Source of the DNA: Actinomycetota bacterium
Lineage (GTDB): Bacteria; Actinomycetota; Actinomycetes; Nanopelagicales; Nanopelagicaceae
Direction of reading: 5' to 3'
Length of the DNA: 5,228 nucleotides
NCBI GenBank assembly: GCA_010032085.1
Contig: RGYL01000060.1
Location: 1 to 5,228, forward strand
The position numbers and the translations under genes were made by a program. Under the pieces are notes generated by a model. It was not told where the DNA came from. It did not search any database and saw nothing but the letters and a program-made list of their open reading frames with translations. Positions 1-5,045 of this stretch are shown one piece after another; position 1 is the first letter of the stretch, and the number at the start of each line of letters is the position of its first letter.

Positions 1-1382
1 CGGATAAGTGGATAAAATTTCTTGAGCACGAATTTCAAATCAATTTCGCTGATGAGATAAAGAAAGCGGGCTCAGGCTTCTCATCTAAATTGGGTGAACT
101 AATTGAGATTTCATTACTTCCCAAGAATTCATCCCTCATAAGAATTTATCTGATCGGCGTTGGTGAGCGTAAACCAAATGAATTACGGAAAGTGGGAGCA
201 ATCCTCGGACGCAAAGTTAAGGCGAGCACATCTACACTCCTCTCGCTTTGCGCTGATGAAAAAAGCGGAGCTTTGGTTCATCTAAATGCGCTGGCCCTCT
301 CTACCTACACCTGGAGCACAAAAGGCGCATCGGATAAAGAACGGAAAATTGAGACGCCAACTTTCTTGATTGGCGCGGACTTCGCTGATGTTGTCGCTAA
401 GAGTGAAGTCTTAGTTGGCGCAACTTGGCGAGCGCGCGATTTGATTCACACCCCATCCAATATCAAATCACCTGAATGGATCTCCAAGACTGCCAAGTCT
501 GAAGCGAAGCGAGTTAAATTAAAGATAAAAGTCCGTTCCGGACGAGAACTCGCTGAATTTGGCGGCTTACGAGCTGTTGGAAATTCAAGTAAGAAGAATC
601 CGCCTAGATTTGTTGAGATTTCTTATCAACCAACTGGAGCTGGTCGTAAACCTCATGTTGTATTAGTAGGTAAAGGAATCACATTTGATACGGGTGGAGT
701 TTCATTAAAACGTCCCTACGATTTGATGGCGCCGATGAAGAGTGACATGTCAGGCGCCGCAGTAGTTCTACAAACTGTTATAGCTGCTGCCGAATTGAAA
801 TTAAAAGTCAGAGTTACCGGCCTTTTAATGCTGGCCGAAAATGCTTTATCAGCAACGGCACAAAGGCCCTCCGACGTGATTAAGCATTATGGGGGCACTA
901 CGGTAGAAGTAATCAATACAGATGCGGAAGGCCGATTGGTACTTGCTGATGGCCTGGCATATGCCGATAAGAATCTTGATCCTGACTATCTAATTGATAT
1001 TGCAACACTAACCGGAGCCGCCACTCTTGGCTTAGGTCGCCAATATGGAGCCATGTACACGAGAAATTCCAAGCTCGCTCGTAATTTAAATGAGATTGGT
1101 GAATACATCGGAGATCGTATTTGGCATATGCCGTTGGTAGATGATTACACAATTGCGCTGGAGAGTAATGTGGCTGATTACAATCACACTGCCGACAAGT
1201 TTAAATTCCAAGGAGGCTCGGTGACCGCCGCGTTATTTCTGGAAAAGTTTGTGGGAAAACGAAACTGGGTTCATATGGATATTGCAGGTCCGGCGAGATC
1301 TGAAGCTGATGCAGGTGAAAATCCCAAAGGCGGAACTGGTTTCGGCGTAAGACTTTTGACGCAATGGTTGGCCAGCCTTTGA
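1..1382 (+). CDS. pepA: Leucyl aminopeptidase (peptidase family M17), 5' end cut by window edge
   Basis: This is a cytosolic two-metal exopeptidase that removes N-terminal residues, often Leu, from peptides during protein turnover. The frame is open from the first whole codon at base 3 to the TGA at 1380-1382, giving 459 visible residues. M17 enzymes are usually about 480-500 residues, so roughly 30-40 N-terminal residues lie outside the window. Counting from base 3, the M17 catalytic set is complete: the VGKGITFDTGG block gives metal ligands K224 and D229, K236 is the catalytic Lys, MKSD gives D248, and the signature NTDAEGRL gives D307, E309 and R311. The C-terminal PKGGTGFGVR block is also typical. 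The N-terminal macro-like domain (about residues 1-150) is less conserved. The TTG at 90 is not the start, because coding continues upstream of it. The closely following methyltransferase suggests co-transcription. The family assignment is very secure; the preferred substrate is not known. Confidence 0.96.
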   Translation, partial: DKWIKFLEHEFQINFADEIKKAGSGFSSKLGELIEISLLPKNSSLIRIYLIGVGERKPNELRKVGAILGRKVKASTSTLLSLCADEKSGALVHLNALALSTYTWSTKGASDKERKIETPTFLIGADFADVVAKSEVLVGATWRARDLIHTPSNIKSPEWISKTAKSEAKRVKLKIKVRSGRELAEFGGLRAVGNSSKKNPPRFVEISYQPTGAGRKPHVVLVGKGITFDTGGVSLKRPYDLMAPMKSDMSGAAVVLQTVIAAAELKLKVRVTGLLMLAENALSATAQRPSDVIKHYGGTTVEVINTDAEGRLVLADGLAYADKNLDPDYLIDIATLTGAATLGLGRQYGAMYTRNSKLARNLNEIGEYIGDRIWHMPLVDDYTIALESNVADYNHTADKFKFQGGSVTAALFLEKFVGKRNWVHMDIAGPARSEADAGENPKGGTGFGVRLLTQWLASL

Positions 1383-1408
1383 AATCCCCGCTCTCTGATC
1401 GCGGAGAT

Positions 1409-2020
1409 ATGAAGGCGTTTGCAAATAACTTCATTCCCGAAACGGAAATCATGCAACGAGCCCGTCAACGCGGCGCCGAAATTGGAACTTACGAGACCAC
1501 CCAAGCAGTTGGCTCACTACTTAGATACCTGACTAATTTGATTGGCGCATCTTCAATAGTAGAAGTTGGAACCGGGTCGGGAGTAAGTGGACTTTGGATA
1601 ATCCCCGCCATGATTGATAAAGGACTCTTTACCTCTATTGATGATGAAGTAGAGAATGCCCGGCTTGCAAAGCAGGCCTTTGAAGAGGCTTCTTTCCCGG
1701 CTTCGCGCTACCGCTTGATAACTGGAAATAGCACTGAGATTGTGGGCAAGCTCGCCGACAGTCTCTATGACATTTTCATTCTCAAGAAGGGTAGAGATAT
1801 TTTCGAAAATATCGAGAGCGCTCATCGGTCACTGCGCCCCGGGGGTGTTCTTGTCATTGATAGAGCGCTGATGGGTGGCAAAGTTGCTGATCCAACCCAA
1901 CGCGATGAAGAGACCATTGCTTTTAGAGATGCAATTAAGTTGATTCGCGAGGCCCGGGAGCGTTGGCTTCCCATGCTTCTCCCAGTCGGCGATGGCGTAT
2001 TAGTTGCAACGAAGATATAG
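1409..2020 (+). CDS. O-methyltransferase-like SAM-binding protein (actinobacterial, TatB-linked type)
   Basis: A 203-residue Rossmann-fold protein resembling the small O-methyltransferases encoded near sigE/tatB in actinobacteria (similar to mycobacterial Rv1220c, from memory). Motif I is VEVGTGSGVSG (residues 51-61). The acidic SAM-ribose position is at D78 in TSIDDE, and the post-motif SLRPGGVLVIDRA is at 141-153. The conserved C-terminus LLPVGDGVLVA is at 190-200. Where relatives usually have FIDAD or FCDGD, this protein has FILKKG (123-128), so the usual acidic metal/catalytic pair is absent; it may act without metal or on an unusual substrate. I chose ATG 1409 because relatives align from about this residue (AFANNF corresponds to their WAxAxxxV) and GCGGAG lies just upstream, although only 2 nt away. 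An in-frame ATG at 1364, inside the end of pepA, would add 15 residues without a better ribosome-binding site. The substrate is unknown. Confidence 0.85.
   Translation: MKAFANNFIPETEIMQRARQRGAEIGTYETTQAVGSLLRYLTNLIGASSIVEVGTGSGVSGLWIIPAMIDKGLFTSIDDEVENARLAKQAFEEASFPASRYRLITGNSTEIVGKLADSLYDIFILKKGRDIFENIESAHRSLRPGGVLVIDRALMGGKVADPTQRDEETIAFRDAIKLIREARERWLPMLLPVGDGVLVATKI
1796..1813. repeat. 18-bp perfect palindrome inside the methyltransferase gene
   Basis: GATATTTTCGAAAATATC is its own reverse complement over all 18 bases. It coincides exactly with six codons (residues 130-135, DIFENI) of the methyltransferase, just after the altered FILKKG segment. It could be a chance codon outcome, a protein-binding site or a hairpin in mRNA. 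No T-tract follows, so it is not an obvious terminator. Confidence 0.6.
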
Positions 2021-2026
2021 GGATTT

Positions 2027-2030
2027 AGGA
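2027..2030 (+). promoter_or_regulatory. Shine-Dalgarno site for tatB
   Basis: AGGA lies 7 nt before the ATG at 2038, within the 17-bp gap after the methyltransferase stop. This fixes the tatB start and supports translation from a shared mRNA. Confidence 0.6.
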
Positions 2031-2037
2031 TTACTTT

Positions 2038-2364
2038 ATGTTTGGCGTCGGAATGGGAGAGTTCCTAGGTTTAATAGTTCTAGGACTTTTTCTTGTTGGT
2101 CCAGATAAGTTACCAACCGCCGCAAAAGATTTTGCTCGAATCATCCATAAGGTCCGAAATTTCACCACAGATGCCTCTAGAGAATTAAAGAAGAATCTTG
2201 GTCCTGGCTTTGAGGATTTGGATGTAAAAGATCTAACGCCTAAGAATTTAGCCAAGAAAGTTATTGGCGACGCCCTAGATGACACTAAGCCAGTAATCAA
2301 GGAAGTTCGTCAGCGCACCAAAGAACTCAAGGATGTCGCGAAAATAGATCCAGATTTGTTATGA
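2038..2364 (+). CDS. tatB: Twin-arginine translocase subunit TatB (Sec-independent protein export)
   Basis: A 108-residue membrane-anchored protein. TatB works with TatC to bind twin-arginine signal peptides, so that folded proteins can then cross the cytoplasmic membrane through TatA. The N-terminus MFGVGMGEF carries the conserved Glu at residue 8. One short hydrophobic segment (about 8-21) leads to the GPDKLP hinge (21-26), followed by a long amphipathic helix (about 27-58). The segment EDLDVKDLTPKNL is what I recall for actinobacterial TatB proteins and distinguishes it from TatA. It is shorter than E. coli TatB (171 residues), mainly in the tail. A good ribosome-binding site lies 7 nt upstream. 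The stop overlaps the mrp start as ATGA, implying translational coupling. TatA and TatC are not in the window. Other actinobacteria typically have a sigma factor, anti-sigma factor and HtrA protease between the methyltransferase and tatB; those are absent here. Confidence 0.93.
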   Translation: MFGVGMGEFLGLIVLGLFLVGPDKLPTAAKDFARIIHKVRNFTTDASRELKKNLGPGFEDLDVKDLTPKNLAKKVIGDALDDTKPVIKEVRQRTKELKDVAKIDPDLL

Positions 2365-3488
2365 GTGAATCAATCATTACAGCCATTAGCGCTGAACTAG
2401 CTAAAGTTTCTGATCCAGAACTTCATCGCCCTATAACTGAATTGGGCATGGTTGAGCGAATCACATTTGACTCGGGAAGAGCCGAAATCTCAATTCTGCT
2501 GACAATTAATGGATGTCCTATGCGTGATCGTCTCAACAAAGATGTCAGCGAGGCCGCCCTAAAAATTAGCGAAGTTAAGACGGTATCTGTGATTTTCGGC
2601 GTTATGAATGATGAACAACGGGATCGGGTAAAGAAGTTGCTGCGCGGTGGTCGCGAGAAATTCATTCCCTTTGCCCAACCAGATTCACTCACGCGGGTCA
2701 TTGGTATCTCATCCGGCAAAGGTGGCGTGGGAAAAAGTAGCGTCACGGTAAATCTTGCGGTCGCTCTGGCCAACCGTGGCTTTAAAGTCGGCCTGCTCGA
2801 TGCCGATGTCTACGGCCACTCAATTCCTCGGGCCCTCGGCATTGAAGGAAAACGGCCAACTGCGATAGATCAAACTTTTATTCCGCTAGAGGCATTTGGA
2901 GTTAAAACTGTCTCAATAGAAATGTTTAAGCCTGATCGAGCCGACCCGGTCGCCTATCGCGGTCCACTCTTACATCGAGTCCTGGAGCAATTGTTAAGCG
3001 ATGCATATTGGGGCGATTTGGATTTTCTTCTTCTCGATCTACCACCAGGGACCGGTGATATCGCAATTTCACTCGGCCAACTAATTCCTGGATCAGAAAT
3101 CTTGGTTGTTACCACTCCGCAAGTTGCAGCTGCAGAAGTTGCAGAGCGCGCTGGTCGTATTGCGCATCAATTAAAACAGCAAATAATCGGAGTTATTGAA
3201 AATATGTCCGCATATTTGCCGGACGGTTCTACCGAGAGAGTGGCGCTCTTTGGCGAAGGCGGGGGAGAGGAAACATCCCGACGACTATCTACTTTAGTTG
3301 GTGCAGATGTTCCACTTCTCGGAAAGATTCCATTTGATATTGCGCTGCGCGAGGGTGGTGATTCTGGAAACCCAGTTGTACTTGCAAAACCTGATTCAGC
3401 AGCAGCTCTGGAGTTTGAGGCCATAATCGATCTATTAACTCCGCGTAAGAAATCCTTACTTGGAGTCCGGCTCGGACTTAGTACCTAG
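2361..3488 (+). CDS. mrp: Mrp/ApbC/NBP35-family P-loop ATPase (Fe-S cluster carrier) with N-terminal MIP18 domain
   Basis: A 375-residue cytosolic ATPase whose family carries or inserts Fe-S clusters into target proteins. Residues about 4-88 form the MIP18/DUF59 domain (DPELHRPITELGMV, and GCPM with C52). The deviant Walker A GKGGVGKS is at 119-126, with the signature Lys near the start of the loop as in the MinD/Mrp class. LLDADVYG (145-152) is the switch I region, and DLPPGTGD (226-233) is the Walker B/switch II region. IENMSAYLPDGS and FGEGGGEE match the actinobacterial Mrp pattern, and SLLGVRLGL is its typical C-terminus. The C-terminal CxxC that binds the bridging cluster in ApbC/NBP35 is absent, and C52 is the only cysteine in the protein. 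The ATG sits in the ATGA overlap with tatB and lacks its own Shine-Dalgarno site, so translation is probably coupled. The 3' end overlaps the convergent DUF1003 gene by 33 bp. Confidence 0.95.
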   Translation: MSESIITAISAELAKVSDPELHRPITELGMVERITFDSGRAEISILLTINGCPMRDRLNKDVSEAALKISEVKTVSVIFGVMNDEQRDRVKKLLRGGREKFIPFAQPDSLTRVIGISSGKGGVGKSSVTVNLAVALANRGFKVGLLDADVYGHSIPRALGIEGKRPTAIDQTFIPLEAFGVKTVSIEMFKPDRADPVAYRGPLLHRVLEQLLSDAYWGDLDFLLLDLPPGTGDIAISLGQLIPGSEILVVTTPQVAAAEVAERAGRIAHQLKQQIIGVIENMSAYLPDGSTERVALFGEGGGEETSRRLSTLVGADVPLLGKIPFDIALREGGDSGNPVVLAKPDSAAALEFEAIIDLLTPRKKSLLGVRLGLST

Positions 3489-3914
3489 CTCCACTTTCAA
3501 CTTTAAGATCTCATCAACTAAATCTTTTCGCATTGCGGCAAGTTCACGGACCATATATTCCGTTACGGCAAGATTTCGCTCGTCGCGATTTCGATCTTCT
3601 TGTGATGTAACTCGATCACGATCTGCTTGTCTATTTTGAGCCAAAAGGATTAGCGGCGCCGCGTAAGAAGCCTGGAGCGAAAGCAGAAGTGTTAGAAAGA
3701 TAAATGGGTATTCATCAAAACGGTATTGGCTTGGTCCAATAAAGTTCCAAATTACCCAGGTCACAACGAAGACCGTCATGTATACAAGGAAGCGCGCAGT
3801 TCCTATAAAACGCGCAAACCTCTCCGAGAGGCGCCCTAAGGTTTCTGGGTCGTAATTGGGTTTAATGCTCCGTTTAGATTCGCGCGGAGTTGAGAGTCTT
3901 GATTTTTCTTTCAT
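3456..3914 (-). CDS. DUF1003 family membrane protein
   Basis: A 152-residue predicted inner-membrane protein of unknown function. The N-terminal 40 residues are polar and basic. Two membrane segments follow: about residues 42-60 (YMTVFVVTWVIWNFIG) and 70-92 (FIFLTLLLSLQASYAAPLIL). The second runs into the family hallmark AP-x-I-L-L-x-QNRQ-x-x-DR (86-101). The C-terminal part (about 102-145) is charged and helical, possibly a coiled coil facing the cytoplasm. The start is supported by AAGGGG in 3925-3930, about 10 nt upstream. It begins 2 bp after the stop of the MgtE-N/CBS gene, so the two are almost certainly co-transcribed. This pairing, next to mrp, is conserved in actinobacteria as far as I recall. 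A link to magnesium or ion homeostasis follows only from that neighbour. The last 33 bp overlap the opposing mrp end. Confidence 0.9.
   Translation of the reverse strand: MKEKSRLSTPRESKRSIKPNYDPETLGRLSERFARFIGTARFLVYMTVFVVTWVIWNFIGPSQYRFDEYPFIFLTLLLSLQASYAAPLILLAQNRQADRDRVTSQEDRNRDERNLAVTEYMVRELAAMRKDLVDEILKLKVELGTKSEPDSK
3464..3478. other. Short inverted repeat in the convergent gene overlap; possible weak hairpin
   Basis: AGTCCG and CGGACT flank a 3-base GCT loop, giving a 6-bp perfect stem, extendable by a G-T pair. It lies in the region shared by the ends of mrp and the DUF1003 gene. No T-run follows on either strand, so it does not qualify as a classical intrinsic terminator, although it is the only hairpin candidate I noticed where the two transcription units meet. 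Confidence 0.3.
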
Positions 3915-3916
3915 GG

Positions 3917-4636
3917 TTAATTCACCCCTTCACGGTTTCGCCAGTTCTCGGGTAACAAATGGTCTAGAACGTCATCCACAGTCACGGCGCCAAGTAAACG
4001 TTCATTCTCATCCACTACCGGAAGTGCAATTAAGTTGTAATTTGCAAGTTGTTTCACCACTTCGTTTAACGGGCTCTCAGGCGAAAGTGAAACTGGCGTA
4101 GCATCAACAACAATTCCTAAGTTCAGCGTGGGCGGTTCGCGAAGAAGTCGTTGCAGGTGAACGACGCCAACGAGTCTGCCAGTTGGCGTTTCCAATGGGG
4201 CCCGACAGACAAATACCTGCGAGGAGAGCGCCGGCGCTAACTCAGTTCGCCTCACCGCAGCGATTGCATCAGCAACTGTTGCATTTACATCCAAAATGAC
4301 TGGGTCGGTAGTCATCATTCCACCGGCGGAATAGTCCTCATATTTCATCAGACGCCTAATGTCATCCGCTTCAGTAGCCTCCATAAGATTTAGGAGTTCT
4401 TCCGCTGTCGCGCCGCCAACATCTTTAAGTACGTCGGCGACATCATCAGGTTCCATCTCACCTAATACATCAGCCACTCGCTCTTCGGCAAGGCTCTTAA
4501 CTAGCGCAACGCGATCTGCGTCATTCATCTCCTCTAAGACTTCAGCTAATTTATCGTCATCAAGTCGCTTTGCTATCTCTTCCTGTTCTGAAAGGTTTAA
4601 TTCGCTGAGCGAAGCTGCAACTTCTTGTGCGGTCAT
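3917..4636 (-). CDS. MgtE intracellular-domain/CBS-pair protein without a channel domain; probable 3' part of a split gene
   Basis: A 239-residue soluble, very acidic protein. Residues about 1-100 form the MgtE N-terminal superhelical repeat (LDDDKLAEVLEEM, LAEERVADVLGEMEPDDVADVL). SAGGMMTTDPV (103-113) opens the first CBS domain (about 105-165), and a second CBS domain spans about 176-230 and ends in VTVDDVLDHLLPE. In MgtE magnesium channels these domains sense Mg2+ and gate the pore, but the transmembrane domain is missing here, as in the actinobacterial stand-alone relatives. Those relatives (about 430 residues, from memory) carry an N-terminal PRC-barrel, which here lies upstream in another frame. 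ATG 4636 has no well-spaced Shine-Dalgarno sequence. The frame stays open for 23 codons further upstream, to a TAG at 4706-4708, with plausible coding content. The true start may therefore lie in the PRC gene. The domain assignment is secure; the independence of this gene is doubtful. Confidence 0.88.
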   Translation of the reverse strand: MTAQEVAASLSELNLSEQEEIAKRLDDDKLAEVLEEMNDADRVALVKSLAEERVADVLGEMEPDDVADVLKDVGGATAEELLNLMEATEADDIRRLMKYEDYSAGGMMTTDPVILDVNATVADAIAAVRRTELAPALSSQVFVCRAPLETPTGRLVGVVHLQRLLREPPTLNLGIVVDATPVSLSPESPLNEVVKQLANYNLIALPVVDENERLLGAVTVDDVLDHLLPENWRNREGVN

Positions 4637-4694
4637 CCCAGATATTTCATCACTCGCAGGTTTTACCGGAAGCGTAGAAAGGCGAGACTCAAAC
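4637..4694 (-). other. Frame-break junction between PRC-barrel and MgtE-N/CBS reading frames
   Basis: Reading leftward, the PRC frame ends at TGA 4697-4695, and the MgtE frame is already open after its TAG at 4708-4706. The two frames therefore overlap for about 9-12 bases around an AAA run at 4699-4701. Removing one base there would give a single uninterrupted frame (LVR-IEFESRLSTLPVK, continuing to the CBS domains) of about 360 residues from ATG 5000. The 58 bases between the stop and ATG 4636 hold no clear ribosome-binding site and no start codon I would favour over 4636. This suggests a sequencing indel, a real frameshift mutation, recoding or reinitiation. Confidence 0.65.
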
Positions 4695-5000
4695 TCAATT
4701 TCTGACTAATTCTTCCAGCAAAGAGACCTCGCCATGATGCGATTGGTATCTTCTAATATTCAAAGAGCCATTCATAAATACGCCACTATCGTTGATCGAG
4801 GTGACTCTTGTTGCTGGAATGAAAATACGTCGTCGTTGCGGGATCTCCACAACAAAACCGAGAATTCTTGGGTTCTGGCTATGCGCTGGATGATTTGCAA
4901 CAGCGTCGCGAATTTTTCCTACTCGATCTCCGTTTGGATCAAAGACAGGAGTACCAGCGAGCTTGGCAAGAAAAATCAATCTGATTTGCTCTTTTAGCAT
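4695..5000 (-). CDS. PRC-barrel domain protein; probable N-terminal part of a PRC/MgtE-N/CBS protein
   Basis: A 101-residue protein with an N-terminal PRC-barrel fold: IFLAKLAGTPVFDPNGDRVGKIRD (residues 9-32) is followed by ILGFVVEIPQRRRIFIPATRVTSI (46-69) and GSLNIRRYQ (78-86). These match the N-terminus I recall for actinobacterial magnesium-transporter-like proteins that continue into MgtE-N and CBS domains. Here the frame stops at TGA 4695-4697, right after LLEELVRN. The second PRC-like half seen in relatives (roughly 60-80 residues) is not recognisable. ATG 5000 is chosen over the longer frame from 5063 because a strong GGAGGT lies 6 nt upstream and homology begins here. The extra residues from 5063 are unlike the family and would overlap the divergent transporter start. 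It is either a stand-alone small protein or one half of a frameshifted gene; the latter seems more likely. Confidence 0.85.
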   Translation of the reverse strand: MLKEQIRLIFLAKLAGTPVFDPNGDRVGKIRDAVANHPAHSQNPRILGFVVEIPQRRRIFIPATRVTSINDSGVFMNGSLNIRRYQSHHGEVSLLEELVRN

Positions 5001-5005
5001 CCGGC

Positions 5006-5011
5006 ACCTCC
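5006..5011 (-). promoter_or_regulatory. Strong Shine-Dalgarno site for the PRC-barrel gene
   Basis: On the minus strand GGAGGT precedes the ATG at 5000 with 5 nt between. It is the best ribosome-binding site in the window and decides this start over the upstream ATG at 5063. Confidence 0.8.
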
Positions 5012-5013
5012 AT

Positions 5014-5033
5014 GCCTTAAGGCTATCGGATAG
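5014..5033. repeat. Two adjacent short palindromes in the divergent intergenic region
   Basis: GCCTTAAGGC (5014-5023) is a perfect 10-bp palindrome. It abuts CTATC-G-GATAG (5023-5033), an inverted repeat with 5-bp arms. Both lie in the 45 bp between the two divergent genes and overlap the putative minus-strand promoter, so they could be operator half-sites. The short lengths leave chance possible. Confidence 0.35.
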
Positions 5034-5035
5034 TA
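5030..5035 (-). promoter_or_regulatory. Putative -10 element for the PRC/MgtE/DUF1003 operon
   Basis: The minus strand reads TACTAT, fitting the actinobacterial TAnnnT -10 pattern. Transcription would start near 5023, leaving a leader of about 20 nt that includes the GGAGGT site. No convincing -35 hexamer was found at the right distance. Confidence 0.4.
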
Positions 5036-5039
5036 CGGT
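5034..5039 (+). promoter_or_regulatory. Putative -10 element for the EamA transporter gene, possibly leaderless
   Basis: TACGGT (TAnnnT pattern) ends 6 nt before GTG 5046, so transcription would begin at or next to the start codon. Together with the lack of a Shine-Dalgarno site, this suggests a leaderless mRNA, which is common in actinobacteria. It shares its first TA step with the opposing -10 element. Confidence 0.35.
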
Positions 5040-5045
5040 TGAGCC

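Noticed and set aside
90..1382. TTG at 90 as the start of the aminopeptidase
   Set aside because: The same frame is open to base 3 with plausible coding content, and the protein would be too short for M17. The gene starts outside the window.
1364..1408. ATG 1364 as the methyltransferase start
   Set aside because: It adds 15 residues unlike the family, lies inside pepA and has no ribosome-binding site. It is not excluded, only less likely than 1409.
1201..1504. Three overlapping minus-strand frames across the pepA/methyltransferase boundary
   Set aside because: They overlap each other in different frames and lie opposite conserved coding sequence; none shows a domain.
3121..3145. Repeated AAGTTGCAG with an internal TGCAGCTGCA palindrome
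   Set aside because: It encodes the Ala-rich QVAAAEVAE stretch conserved in Mrp proteins, so codon usage explains the repeat.
3856..4101. Plus-strand frame across the DUF1003/CBS gene junction
   Set aside because: It lies opposite two well-supported genes, shows no domain, and has low-complexity translation without a ribosome-binding site.
4359..4709. Plus-strand frame encoding a serine-rich 116-residue protein
   Set aside because: It is the antisense shadow of the acidic MgtE-N repeats; its Ser/Ala-rich content follows from that composition and it has no recognisable domain.
4734..4997. Plus-strand 87-residue frame opposite the PRC-barrel gene
   Set aside because: It is antisense to a recognisable domain with a strong ribosome-binding site, and no features support it.
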